Origin: Coriobacteriales bacterium | GTDB taxonomy: Bacteria; Actinomycetota; Coriobacteriia; Coriobacteriales; CADBOM01 | Assembly (NCBI GenBank): GCA_017515355.1 | Contig: JAFWGD010000157.1 | Coordinates: forward strand, 1 to 10,431 | Direction: 5' to 3' | DNA length: 10,431 nt | Part shown: positions 1-7,618 of the stretch, in pieces | How positions within the stretch are numbered: the stretch's first letter is position 1 | Layout: every line of letters begins with the position of its first letter | Notes under the pieces: generated by a model | The model's input: only the letters and a program-made list of their open reading frames with translations | Databases searched by the model: none | Told to the model about the DNA's origin: nothing | Position numbers and translations under genes: made by a program

Positions 1-44
1 TGCGCAGGATGCGCGCGGACGAATGTCAGCGCCGCGGAGTGGGC

Positions 45-1106
45 CTAGAGCTTGCGTATCTCCTCGAAGAGCGCCTCGACGATCTCGGACTCGGGTACCT
101 TGCGCAAAACCTCGCCATGCGCGAAGATCAGGCCCTCGCCTTTGCCTCCTGCGATGCCTATGTCGGCATCGGCAGCCTCGCCCGGCCCGTTGACCACGCA
201 GCCCATCACAGCGACTTTGATCGGCTTGGCGATGCGCGAGAGCCTCGTGGCAACCTCCTCCGCAATCGGGATGAGGTCGATCTGGGTGCGTCCGCATGTG
301 GGACAGCTCACCAGCTCTGGCGTGCGTCTGCGCAATCCGCATGCCTGGAGTATCTCCCAGCCCACGAGCACCTCGTCGTCGATGCTGCCAGTCAGCGAAA
401 CGCGAAGCGTGTCCCCGATTCCCTCTGCCAGCAGGATTCCAAGGCCCGCAGAAGCCTTCACAGTGCCCTGTCGCAGCGTTCCAGCCTCGGTTACGCCTAT
501 GTGGAGGGGAACGCCCGGAAGGCGCTTAGAGAGCATTCTGTACGTTTCTACGGTGGTCGGCACGTCGTGCGCCTTGGCGGAGAGGACGATGTCGTCGAAA
601 CCGCGGGTCTGGAAGTGCTCGACGAAGCCCTCGACGCTCGCCGCGAGCTTCTCGGGCAGGCTCATCCCCTTGGCATCGCGGAGTCGCTGCTCCAGCGAGC
701 CGCCGTTGACGCCGATGCGGATCGGGATGCCCGCCTCGCCAGCCGCATCGATCACCGCATCGACGCGCTCTGCGCTGCCGATGTTGCCGGGATTTATGCG
801 CAGCTTTGCAGCCCCGCGCCTTGCAGCCCCGATCGCAAGCTTGTAGTCGAAGTGGATGTCGGCAACCACAGGAAGAGGCGATGCCTCGCAGATGCGTCCG
901 AAGGGCTCGAGCTCTGCCTCGCTGGGAATCGCCAAGCGCACGATCTCGCAGCCGAGATCGGCCACTCGGGCGATCTCTCTGAGAGCCAGATCCACATCGG
1001 AGGTCGGCGTCGAGAGCATCGTCTGCACGGAGACGGGAGCCCCTCCCCCGACGGGCACGCTTCCCACCATCACGCGGCGCGTAAGATTCCTTGGCAGCTC
1101 ACCCAT
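45..1106 (-). CDS. ispG: 4-hydroxy-3-methylbut-2-enyl diphosphate synthase (ferredoxin/flavodoxin)
   Basis: This is the penultimate enzyme of the MEP isoprenoid pathway. It reductively opens the ring of methylerythritol cyclodiphosphate to give HMBPP, using a [4Fe-4S] cluster in the cytoplasm. The 353-residue length fits the short bacterial form, with a TIM-barrel N-terminal part and a C-terminal cluster domain. The three cluster ligands are visible as Cys268 and Cys271 in SCPTCGRTQ and Cys303 in GCVVNGPGE, followed by Glu310. Spacing and context match the E. coli enzyme (C270, C273, C305, E312). Other family motifs are VADIHFDYKLA (81-91), RINPGNIG (103-110) and GVNGGSLE (132-139). The ATG start is preceded by AGGAGGT at 1114-1120, which overlaps the rseP stop codon, so translation is probably coupled. 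It is the last cluster gene seen; no start codon of a following gene falls in bases 1-44. Confidence 0.98.
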   Translation of the reverse strand: MGELPRNLTRRVMVGSVPVGGGAPVSVQTMLSTPTSDVDLALREIARVADLGCEIVRLAIPSEAELEPFGRICEASPLPVVADIHFDYKLAIGAARRGAAKLRINPGNIGSAERVDAVIDAAGEAGIPIRIGVNGGSLEQRLRDAKGMSLPEKLAASVEGFVEHFQTRGFDDIVLSAKAHDVPTTVETYRMLSKRLPGVPLHIGVTEAGTLRQGTVKASAGLGILLAEGIGDTLRVSLTGSIDDEVLVGWEILQACGLRRRTPELVSCPTCGRTQIDLIPIAEEVATRLSRIAKPIKVAVMGCVVNGPGEAADADIGIAGGKGEGLIFAHGEVLRKVPESEIVEALFEEIRKL

Positions 1107-1118
1107 CTTGCGAACCTC

Positions 1119-2417
1119 CTACCATGGCCAAACGCCGGTTATCAGCGAAGTGATGTCCTGCTTCATCGCAAAGACGAAGAGGACGAGGACGAGCGCGATT
1201 CCGATCATAGAATACCAGTTGAGGACCCTGGTCGACGCCTTCTTGCGGGTGATTCGCTGGACCGTCTCGACTATCATGCGCCCACCATCGAGGGGCATCA
1301 GGGGCAGCAGGTTCATCAGGCCGATCGAGATGGAGATCGCGGCGGTGAGGTAGATGAAGCTGATCCATCCGGCGCTGGCAGCCTCGCGCGCGGCAACCGA
1401 GATGCCGATGATCGATGACGATTCGCTGATTATCTCGGCGGTGGTCATCGGGTTTATCAGCTTGAGGATCGCCTCGGTGACCAGCCCTATGTAGGAGAAC
1501 GATGTGCCGAGCGCGTCGAATAAGCCGTGCTTGACGATCTCAGTTCCGGAGATCACTCCGATGACCGGGCGGCCATCGGCGGATTCTGCTAGCTCTATCG
1601 TGGCGGTGAAGCGCTCGCCATTGCGCTCGTAGGCGATCTCGACGACATCGCCGACCTTGTGGCTGGAGACGATCTCGCTGAACTCCATCCACTCGTCAAC
1701 CGAGACGCCATCGACGGCCAATAGCGTATCCCCCGCGCGGATGCCAGCCTCGTACGCGGGCATTCCCTGCGAGGCGTCGGAGATGGTCAGCGACGGATTG
1801 GATGTGCCCGCGAACATAAGGATGCCGGTGATGACGATGATTGCGAAGAGCAGGTTTGCCCCCGCGCCTCCGAAGAGGATGATCATGCGCTTCCACCACG
1901 GAAGCGAGATGTAGGTCTTCTTGCGCTCTGCGGCGATGAACCCGACGGGATCGGCCAGCTCGCGCGGCTCGGCCAGATCGAAGCCGTCGCACTCCGGCGC
2001 CACGTACTCGAATACTCCACGGCTCTTCTTGACGCGCTTGGCGCAACCCCAGTCGTAGAGCGTCTCGAGCGACGCGCCGAAATCGTACCCCAGGTTCTCG
2101 GAGAGCATGTCGGCCGTCTCGTAGCCTATCCGCCCCTGCGCATAGAGGATCTCGACGGTGGTGGGCAGGTTGGTCTCGTCGCATGTCTCGTCCATGCCAG
2201 CGATGCGCGCATATCCTCCCAGCGGAACGACGGTCACGCCGAAGCGCGTCTCGCTCCTCTTCGGCTTGAACCCGATGCTGGGGCCAGGAAGCCCTAGCAT
2301 GAACTCGGTGACGCGCACCTTGAACGCACGCGCGGTCAGGTAATGACCGCCTTCGTGGATGAAGACGATCAGTCCGAGGATGACGATGCCCCAGAAGATC
2401 GTTGAGAGCGCGGTCAT
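1119..2417 (-). CDS. rseP: RIP metalloprotease RseP / site-2 protease (M50B)
   Basis: This is a membrane-embedded zinc protease of the site-2 family, which cleaves membrane-spanning substrates such as anti-sigma factors and signal-peptide remnants. The 432-residue protein has the zinc motif HEGGH at 21-25 (Glu22 catalytic) in the first membrane helix and the second metal motif in MPLDGGR (374-380). It has one PDZ domain at about 205-290 and further membrane helices near 178-203, 352-374 and 399-418. E. coli RseP has two PDZ domains; one is usual in Gram-positives. Between GGYARIAGM (67-75) and the second membrane helix there is an extra hydrophilic stretch of about 85 residues. Residues 85-142 of it read like a winged helix (see findings). 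The start lies 3 nt after the dxr stop and lacks a strong ribosome binding site, suggesting coupling to dxr. The substrate cannot be told from the sequence. Confidence 0.96.
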   Translation of the reverse strand: MTALSTIFWGIVILGLIVFIHEGGHYLTARAFKVRVTEFMLGLPGPSIGFKPKRSETRFGVTVVPLGGYARIAGMDETCDETNLPTTVEILYAQGRIGYETADMLSENLGYDFGASLETLYDWGCAKRVKKSRGVFEYVAPECDGFDLAEPRELADPVGFIAAERKKTYISLPWWKRMIILFGGAGANLLFAIIVITGILMFAGTSNPSLTISDASQGMPAYEAGIRAGDTLLAVDGVSVDEWMEFSEIVSSHKVGDVVEIAYERNGERFTATIELAESADGRPVIGVISGTEIVKHGLFDALGTSFSYIGLVTEAILKLINPMTTAEIISESSSIIGISVAAREAASAGWISFIYLTAAISISIGLMNLLPLMPLDGGRMIVETVQRITRKKASTRVLNWYSMIGIALVLVLFVFAMKQDITSLITGVWPW

Positions 2418-2420
2418 GGC

Positions 2421-3617
2421 CTATTCATCCAGACCCAGGAAACCGCGCACATGGGCGCGCGCCCAGTCGTCGACGGCCTCGATGTGCTCGAGCGATTCGA
2501 TACGCTCGCTTGCATGGGCGCCGAGCGCGTCCTCGACCGCGGCCTCGATGTCGAGGAATCCGCATCGCCGTGCAAGAAACGCCGCCACGGCAACCTCGCT
2601 CGCGGCGTTGAGAACGGTGGTTGCGGTGCCTCCCTCGCGTCCAGCGGCGATGGCAAGGCGCAGGCATCCGAAGGTATCGAGATCGGGTGCCTCGAAGGTG
2701 AGCGAACCGAGCTTGGTGAAGTCGAGCGGCTCGAGTACGCCCTCCCATCGTGCAGGATAGCTGAGCGCATATTGGATGGGGATGCGCATGTCGGTGACGC
2801 CGAGGTGCGCCTTGACCGACCCGTCGGCGAACTCGACCATCGAGTGTATGCAGCTTTGCGGATGCACCACGACGGAAACTCGATCGTAATCGCAGTCGAA
2901 TAGGTGGTGGGCCTCGATCACCTCGAAGCCCTTGTTCATCAGCGTCGAGGAGTCGATCGTGATCTTCTCGCCCATGTTCCACGTTGGGTGCGCGAGGGCC
3001 TGATCGACGGTGACTTCGGCAAGCTGCGCGCGCGTCCAGCCGCGGAACGGACCGCCGGAAGCGGTGATCCAGATACGGCTCATCTCTGAGCGGCGTTCGC
3101 CCTCGAAGCATTGGAATATCGCGGAGTGCTCTGAATCCACAGGGATCAGCTGGCCTGGCGAGACCATCGGCATCAGCAGCTCGCCGCCTACGACGAGCGA
3201 CTCCTTGTTGGCCAGCGCTAGTCGCGAGTCTCCCGAGAGCGTCGCATGGCTGACGCGAAGGCCGGCGATGCCGACGATCGAGTCGAGAACGACCCCCAGA
3301 TTGCCCTCGCGAGCCTCATGAGTCGCAGCGATCTCCTCGATGCCGCTGGCGCCCCAGAGCACCTTGCAACTGCTCGGAAGCTCGGCCAGCGCGGCGTGTC
3401 CTCGCTGCGATTCGTCGGCGATGGCAACCGTTCCCACGCCGAACTCGAGCGCTTGCTTGACGAGCAGGTCGACCGAGGAGTTGGTGCTGAGGACGGTGAC
3501 GTCGACCAGTTCGCGATTCTTGGCAGCGATGTCGAGCGCCTGCCGTCCGATCGAGCCTGTAGAGCCGAGGACGGCCAGGTCGACTGGCCTTTCGATCGAA
3601 TAGTCAAGATTGCCCAT
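2421..3617 (-). CDS. dxr: 1-deoxy-D-xylulose 5-phosphate reductoisomerase
   Basis: This enzyme carries out the first committed step of the MEP pathway, the NADPH-dependent rearrangement and reduction of DXP to 2-C-methyl-D-erythritol 4-phosphate. The 398-residue length is standard. The NADPH-binding loop GSTGSIG is at 18-24, and ALANKESLV is at 134-142. The metal-binding Asp161 and Glu163 lie in VDSEHSAIFQ, with the third metal ligand Glu232 after NKGF. The substrate loop is in ASGGPF (186-191) and HPTWNMG (210-216), and VHPQSCIHSMVE (251-262) is also conserved. All catalytic positions are intact. The ATG has AGGAGAT at 3622-3628 as its ribosome binding site, which overlaps the cdsA stop. It works in the same pathway as ispG, two genes downstream, and feeds precursors towards UppS. 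Confidence 0.98.
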   Translation of the reverse strand: MGNLDYSIERPVDLAVLGSTGSIGRQALDIAAKNRELVDVTVLSTNSSVDLLVKQALEFGVGTVAIADESQRGHAALAELPSSCKVLWGASGIEEIAATHEAREGNLGVVLDSIVGIAGLRVSHATLSGDSRLALANKESLVVGGELLMPMVSPGQLIPVDSEHSAIFQCFEGERRSEMSRIWITASGGPFRGWTRAQLAEVTVDQALAHPTWNMGEKITIDSSTLMNKGFEVIEAHHLFDCDYDRVSVVVHPQSCIHSMVEFADGSVKAHLGVTDMRIPIQYALSYPARWEGVLEPLDFTKLGSLTFEAPDLDTFGCLRLAIAAGREGGTATTVLNAASEVAVAAFLARRCGFLDIEAAVEDALGAHASERIESLEHIEAVDDWARAHVRGFLGLDE

Positions 3618-3626
3618 GGCGATCTC

Positions 3627-4514
3627 CTAGATGGCCACTATCCTGAACAGGCAGAGTATCGCTACGGATGCAGAGCATCCAGTGAGCATCGCATCGCATC
3701 TATCGAGTATTCCGCCATGGCCGCGCATGATGGTACCGGAGTCCTTATATCCCGTAGCGCGCTTGATCTTGGACTCTGCGAGGTCTCCGAGAACGGAGAA
3801 CACCCCTGAGATGAGCCCTCCGATGATGGCCTGGTATATCGGCATGTCGACGGTTGGGATGAAAGCCATGGCGCACCAGATCACAACCGAACCCGCAAGG
3901 CCTGCGACGAAGCCCTCCCAAGACTTGTTGGGCGAGATCTGCGGTGCGAGCTTGTTGCGCCCGAGACGCGAGCCCCAGACGAACGCCATGACATCATTCG
4001 CCCAGATCGCGATGATGACGGCAGCAGCCAGAACTCCGCCCCAGAAGCCAGGGACCGCAGCCCTGATAACCACGATAGAGCTGAGGAGCGCGCCAGTGTA
4101 GAGCGCGCCGAATACTGTGATGGCGACGTCGCTGAAATGCGTGCGCGGGCTGAAGATGTACCAGCACATAACAGCGAGCAGCAGTGCGGCGGTGACGAGC
4201 CCCATTCCCGCGAACCCGAAGAAGAAGTAGGCATAGGGGAAGAGTGCCGCGCCGATGGTGCCGATGATGGCGTTGGGATGCTTGGCGTCGTCGCGCAGCA
4301 TCGTGAAGAGCTCCCAAGCGCAGAAGACGGAGAGGAGCAGAACCACTCCAGCGGAGATGTATGCGGGCGCGAGCGTGCATCCTATGACGATGACGGCAAA
4401 GACCAGGCCCGGGAGGACCCTTGCCGAGCTCTTCTTATGCGCGCCCTTCTCGGACGCCGATTCCTGCGCTTTCGGCGCAGACTCCATCGCCTTGCTGGCC
4501 TTGTCGACTGACAC
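3627..4514 (-). CDS. cdsA: Phosphatidate cytidylyltransferase (CDP-diglyceride synthase)
   Basis: This integral membrane enzyme makes CDP-diacylglycerol from phosphatidate and CTP, the branch point of phospholipid synthesis. The 295-residue protein has a hydrophilic Lys/Ala/Ser-rich N-terminus (about 1-32) followed by several hydrophobic segments (about 35-70, 83-120, 130-178, 203-218, 228-245). The conserved SPNKSWEG is at 194-201. The C-terminal CTP-transferase signature spans 248-274: Ser248, Lys251, Arg252, Lys257-Asp258, HGG at 266-268, Asp271-Arg272 and Asp274. Position 273 is Cys, where most homologues have a hydrophobic residue such as Leu. The start is GTG; its G is also the last base of the uppS TAG stop. 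GGAG at 4522-4525 sits 7 nt upstream as the ribosome binding site. A later ATG at codon 10 is a less likely start. Confidence 0.97.
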   Translation of the reverse strand: MSVDKASKAMESAPKAQESASEKGAHKKSSARVLPGLVFAVIVIGCTLAPAYISAGVVLLLSVFCAWELFTMLRDDAKHPNAIIGTIGAALFPYAYFFFGFAGMGLVTAALLLAVMCWYIFSPRTHFSDVAITVFGALYTGALLSSIVVIRAAVPGFWGGVLAAAVIIAIWANDVMAFVWGSRLGRNKLAPQISPNKSWEGFVAGLAGSVVIWCAMAFIPTVDMPIYQAIIGGLISGVFSVLGDLAESKIKRATGYKDSGTIMRGHGGILDRCDAMLTGCSASVAILCLFRIVAI

Positions 4515-5290
4515 TATACGGCTCCAAATCTCCTATTGCGCGATTGGTAAGACATTACAGCACGCAACAGCTCGTACTTGTCGAAATCCGGCCAAAGCAC
4601 ATCTGTCACGTAGAACTCGGAGTAGGCAAGCTGCCAGAGCAGGAAGTTCGAGATCCTGAATTCGCCGCTCGTGCGGATTAGCAGATCCGGATCGGGCAGC
4701 AGTGGATCGTAGAGGTTGCTGGCAATCAGCGACTCGTCGATCTCGCTAGGATCGACCCTGCCGTCGCGCGCATCGGCTGCGATCTTGCGCACCGCGTTTA
4801 CGATCTCCGCCCTGCCGCCATAGTTGACAGCTATCTCGAGCGTCATCCCGGTATTGCCGGCGGTCTGCTCGATTGCCGACTCGAAGGACTCGCGAGTTTC
4901 CTCGGGAAGCTCGCTCATGTCGCCGATCAAACGCACGCGCACGTTCTCCTCGTCGAGACCGTCAACCTCGGCGCACATCGTCTCCGCGAAGAGCGTCATC
5001 AGGATGTCGACCTCATCCTTCGGACGATTCCAGTTCTCGGTGGAGAACGAGTAGATCGTGAGATAGCGCACCCCGATGTCAGAGCACGTGCGAATGGCAG
5101 CACGGACGCCCTCGATGCCAGCGAAATGCCCGTCGCTGCGCGAGAGGCCGCGGCTCTTGGCCCAGCGCCCGTTGCCGTCCATGATTATCGCTATGTGGTG
5201 CGGAACCTTGTTGGGATCGTAGCCCGATACGTCGATGTCCTCGGGAAGGTCACCGAAGTACTCTCGGAGCTCTTCGAGCGTCATGCCCAA
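4514..5290 (-). CDS. uppS: Isoprenyl transferase (undecaprenyl diphosphate synthase, UppS type)
   Basis: This is a cis-prenyltransferase that condenses isopentenyl diphosphate units onto an allylic primer to make the long polyprenyl carrier for peptidoglycan and other wall polymers. With 258 residues, all hallmark positions are present: MDGNGRWA (37-44, Asp38), His55, YSFSTENW (80-87), RTSGE (206-210, Arg206), Arg212 and Glu225. Each lies exactly 12 residues beyond its E. coli counterpart (D26, H43, R194, R200, E213), so the alignment is gap-free at these sites. Product chain length cannot be read from the sequence; C50 is possible in actinobacteria. The start is uncertain. A TTG at 5290 lies 5 nt after GGAGGT (5296-5301), while an ATG two codons later at 5284 lies 11 nt away. 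The stop overlaps the cdsA start by one base, indicating coupled translation. Confidence 0.97.
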   Translation of the reverse strand: MGMTLEELREYFGDLPEDIDVSGYDPNKVPHHIAIIMDGNGRWAKSRGLSRSDGHFAGIEGVRAAIRTCSDIGVRYLTIYSFSTENWNRPKDEVDILMTLFAETMCAEVDGLDEENVRVRLIGDMSELPEETRESFESAIEQTAGNTGMTLEIAVNYGGRAEIVNAVRKIAADARDGRVDPSEIDESLIASNLYDPLLPDPDLLIRTSGEFRISNFLLWQLAYSEFYVTDVLWPDFDKYELLRAVMSYQSRNRRFGAV

Positions 5291-5291
5291 C

Positions 5292-5849
5292 TTAGACCTC
5301 CATGACCTCTGCTTCTTTAGCGGAGAGGAGCTCGTCGATCTTTGCCACGTACTTGTCCGTCAGCTTCTGGACGTCGTTTTGCGCCCTGCGCTCATCGTCC
5401 TCGGTGATATCCGAGGCCTTGCGAGCCTTCTCGAGCTTGCTGTTGGCATCGCGGCGGGCGTTGCGGATCGAGATCTTGGCCTCCTCGGCGTACTTGCCGC
5501 ACTGCTTGACGAGCTCGCGGCGACGCTCCTCCGTCGGCTGCGGGAAGGGCAGCCTGATCGAATGGCCATCGTTGCTCGGAGTTATGCCGAGGTCGCTTGC
5601 CTGGATAGCCTTGCAGATCGGGTTGACGAGCCCCTTGTCCCACGGCTCGATCAGCAGCATATGCGCCTCGGGAACCTTGACCGATGCGACCTGGGTGATG
5701 GGGGTCTGCACGCCATAGTACTCAACCGTGATCTTCTCGATGTTCTTGGCCGAAGCGCGTCCAGTGCGAATGTTGTCGAAATCATGGGCGAGCGAATCGA
5801 TCCTGCTCTCCATAGCCTCTTCGGCGTTAAAGATAATCTCATCTACCAT
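5292..5849 (-). CDS. frr: Ribosome recycling factor
   Basis: Ribosome recycling factor acts with EF-G and IF-3 to split post-termination ribosomes. The 185-residue length is the canonical family length. Recognisable segments are the N-terminal helix of the three-helix bundle, then IRTGRAS (27-33), the beta-domain with VEYYGVQTP (42-50), DLGITPSNDG (86-95) and IRLPFPQPTEERR (97-109), and the long charged C-terminal helices. The Arg of RTGRAS, important for ribosome binding, is present. The ATG start has a modest ribosome binding site, AGGA at 5857-5860, 7 nt upstream. The last codons of frr contain the GGAGGT used by uppS. A 113-nt gap with a hairpin separates it from pyrH. Confidence 0.98.
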   Translation of the reverse strand: MVDEIIFNAEEAMESRIDSLAHDFDNIRTGRASAKNIEKITVEYYGVQTPITQVASVKVPEAHMLLIEPWDKGLVNPICKAIQASDLGITPSNDGHSIRLPFPQPTEERRRELVKQCGKYAEEAKISIRNARRDANSKLEKARKASDITEDDERRAQNDVQKLTDKYVAKIDELLSAKEAEVMEV

Positions 5850-5901
5850 GGCTTGTTCCTATCTACTTGCGTCCGTACGCCTTCTGCCATAAATATATCG
5901 A

Positions 5902-5931
5902 CGGTGCTTCCCATTATATGGGAAAACACCG
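5902..5931 (-). other. Strong hairpin in the pyrH-frr intergenic gap
   Basis: An interrupted inverted repeat pairs CGGTG (5902-5906) with CACCG (5927-5931), and inside it TTCCCAT (5908-5914) with ATGGGAA (5918-5924), leaving a 3-nt loop. On the minus strand, the direction of transcription, it falls about 30 nt after the pyrH stop and about 50 nt before the frr start. No run of T follows it in either direction, so it is not a typical intrinsic terminator. It could be an mRNA processing or stabilising element, or part of a promoter, because the minus strand reads TATAAT across the apex. The structure is seen directly; the role is inferred. Confidence 0.55.
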
Positions 5932-5962
5932 CCGATTTGCAGCATGTATATGCGATTGACAG

Positions 5963-6676
5963 CTAGTCGACCACGGTGCCGATGGGCTCGCCCTTGAGCG
6001 CGCGGTACATGTTGCCCTTCACGCCGAGGTTGAACACGAGGATCGTCATGTTGTTGTCCATGCACAGCGAAGTCGCCGTGGAGTCCATCACGTGGATGTC
6101 CTTGGTGAGGACATCGATGTAGGAGATGTGATCGAACTTCTGGGCATCCGGATAGACCTTCGGATCCTTGTCGTATACGCCGTCGACCTTGGTTGCCTTG
6201 AGCATCGCCTGGGCACCGATCTCGCATGCGCGCAGCGCCGCGGCGGTGTCGGTCGTGAAGTAGGGGTTGCCGGTTCCTGCGGCGAAGATCACGACGCGCC
6301 CCTTCTCGAGGTGGCGCTCCGCACGGCGGCGGATGTAGGGCTCCGCAACCTGCGACATCGCGATGGCGGACTGCACCCTGGTGGGAACGCCGATGCGCTC
6401 GAGCGCCTCCTGGAGGGCAAGCGCGTTCATGACGGTGGCGAGCATTCCGATGTTATCGGCCTGCGCGCGATCCATGCCCTCGGAGCTGGCGGCCATGCCG
6501 CGGAAGATATTGCCTCCGCCGACGACGATGGCGAGCTGGATTCCGCCATCGACGAGCTCCTTGATCTCGGCGGCAACCTCGCCGAGGACCTTCGGATCGA
6601 TGCCGAAGCCGACCTCGCCGACGAGCGCCTCGCCTGAAAGCTTGAGAAGAACCCTATCGAAGATGAACTCGCTCAT
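5963..6676 (-). CDS. pyrH: UMP kinase (uridylate kinase)
   Basis: Bacterial UMP kinase phosphorylates UMP to UDP with ATP. It belongs to the amino-acid-kinase fold, is normally hexameric and is usually regulated by GTP and UTP. The 237-residue length is normal. Motifs are LLKLSGEAL at the N-terminus (10-18), VVGGGNIFRG (51-60) for phosphate and UMP binding, AAGTGNPYFTTDTAAALRA (132-150) and the nucleotide-binding KVDGVYDKDPK (163-173). The ATG start has AAGGAG at 6682-6687, 5 nt upstream, in the 15-nt gap after the tsf stop. The order rpsB-tsf-pyrH-frr is among the most conserved in bacteria, which supports the call. Confidence 0.98.
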   Translation of the reverse strand: MSEFIFDRVLLKLSGEALVGEVGFGIDPKVLGEVAAEIKELVDGGIQLAIVVGGGNIFRGMAASSEGMDRAQADNIGMLATVMNALALQEALERIGVPTRVQSAIAMSQVAEPYIRRRAERHLEKGRVVIFAAGTGNPYFTTDTAAALRACEIGAQAMLKATKVDGVYDKDPKVYPDAQKFDHISYIDVLTKDIHVMDSTATSLCMDNNMTILVFNLGVKGNMYRALKGEPIGTVVD

Positions 6677-6691
6677 GCTCGCTCCTTAAGG

Positions 6692-7570
6692 TTACTCGGC
6701 GGTCTCTCCGAGCTCGATGCGGCTGAAGGAGACGACCTCGATCTCGCCGCCGCAGTCCTTGGCGACCTTTGCGCGCAGCTTGTCGACGGTCATGCTGTCA
6801 TCCTTGAAGAAGGCCTGCTCGAGAAGGCAGAACTCCTTGTAGTACTTCTCCATGCGACCAGTGGCGATCTTCTCCTGGATGGCCTCGGGCTTGCCGGACT
6901 CGGCAGCCTGCGCCTTGTAGATCTCCATCTCATGGGCAACGATCTCGGGAGCGACGCTGTTGCGGCTCACCGCAACCGGCCTCATCGCGCAAACCTGCAG
7001 CGCGACGTCGTTCGCGAAGGTCTTGAACTCGTCCTTGGCGGCGATTGCATCGTCGCTGAGCTTGAAGGCGACGAGAACGCCGATCTTGCCGCCCATGTGG
7101 ACGTAATCTGCGATGCAGCCGTCCTCTGCGGAGACGCGGACGAAGCGGGAGATGTTCATATTCTCGCCGATGGTGTGGATGGCCTCGATCAGCGCGGCGT
7201 CGACGGTCTCGCCCTCGACCTCGCAGGCCTTGAGGGCCTCGACGTCTGCCGGGTCGTTCTCGAGGACAGCCTGTGCGATCTTGTTAGCGAAGGCGATGAA
7301 GTTGTCGGTGCGGGCGACGAAGTCGGTCTCGCAGTTGACCTCGACCGCAGCGGCGCACTTGCCGTCAGCGGAGACCTTGGTCACGATGACGCCCTCGTTG
7401 GTGGCGCGTCCAGCCTTCTTGGCGGCAGCGGCGAGTCCGCGCTTGCGGAGCACGTCGACGGCAGCCTGGATGTCGCCGTCAGCCTCGACGAGCGCCTTCT
7501 TGCACTCCATCATGCCGGCGCCGGTCATCTCGCGAAGCTCTTTAACCATTGCAGCGGTTACGTTTGCCAT
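6692..7570 (-). CDS. tsf: Translation elongation factor Ts
   Basis: EF-Ts is the guanine nucleotide exchange factor that releases GDP from EF-Tu. The 292-residue protein starts with the UBA-like domain containing signature 1, LREMTGAGMMECKKAL (12-27). It continues into the core with signature 2, EVNCETDFVAR (77-87), whose TDFV (82-85) contacts EF-Tu. The remaining length covers the two core subdomains and the C-terminal module. The ATG is preceded by GAGGT at 7577-7581 with a 6-nt spacer. A 48-nt gap separates it from rpsB; I see no terminator in that gap, so the two are probably on one transcript. Confidence 0.98.
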   Translation of the reverse strand: MANVTAAMVKELREMTGAGMMECKKALVEADGDIQAAVDVLRKRGLAAAAKKAGRATNEGVIVTKVSADGKCAAAVEVNCETDFVARTDNFIAFANKIAQAVLENDPADVEALKACEVEGETVDAALIEAIHTIGENMNISRFVRVSAEDGCIADYVHMGGKIGVLVAFKLSDDAIAAKDEFKTFANDVALQVCAMRPVAVSRNSVAPEIVAHEMEIYKAQAAESGKPEAIQEKIATGRMEKYYKEFCLLEQAFFKDDSMTVDKLRAKVAKDCGGEIEVVSFSRIELGETAE

Positions 7571-7618
7571 ATCGATACCTCTTTCGAATGTCAGGTGTTG
7601 CGGACTGTGGGACAGGGG

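Noticed and set aside
1..44. Possible start of the gene following ispG on the minus strand
   Set aside because: No ATG, GTG or TTG with a ribosome binding site is present on the minus strand in these bases, so the next gene must begin outside the window.
9..1418. Long plus-strand open frame of 469 codons opposite ispG and rseP
   Set aside because: It is antisense to two clear, motif-complete genes. High GC produces such mirror frames, and its translation shows no recognisable motif.
5956..5961. TTGACA on the plus strand near the end of pyrH, a perfect -35 box
   Set aside because: No -10-like hexamer lies 16-18 nt downstream on that strand, and it would only transcribe antisense into pyrH.
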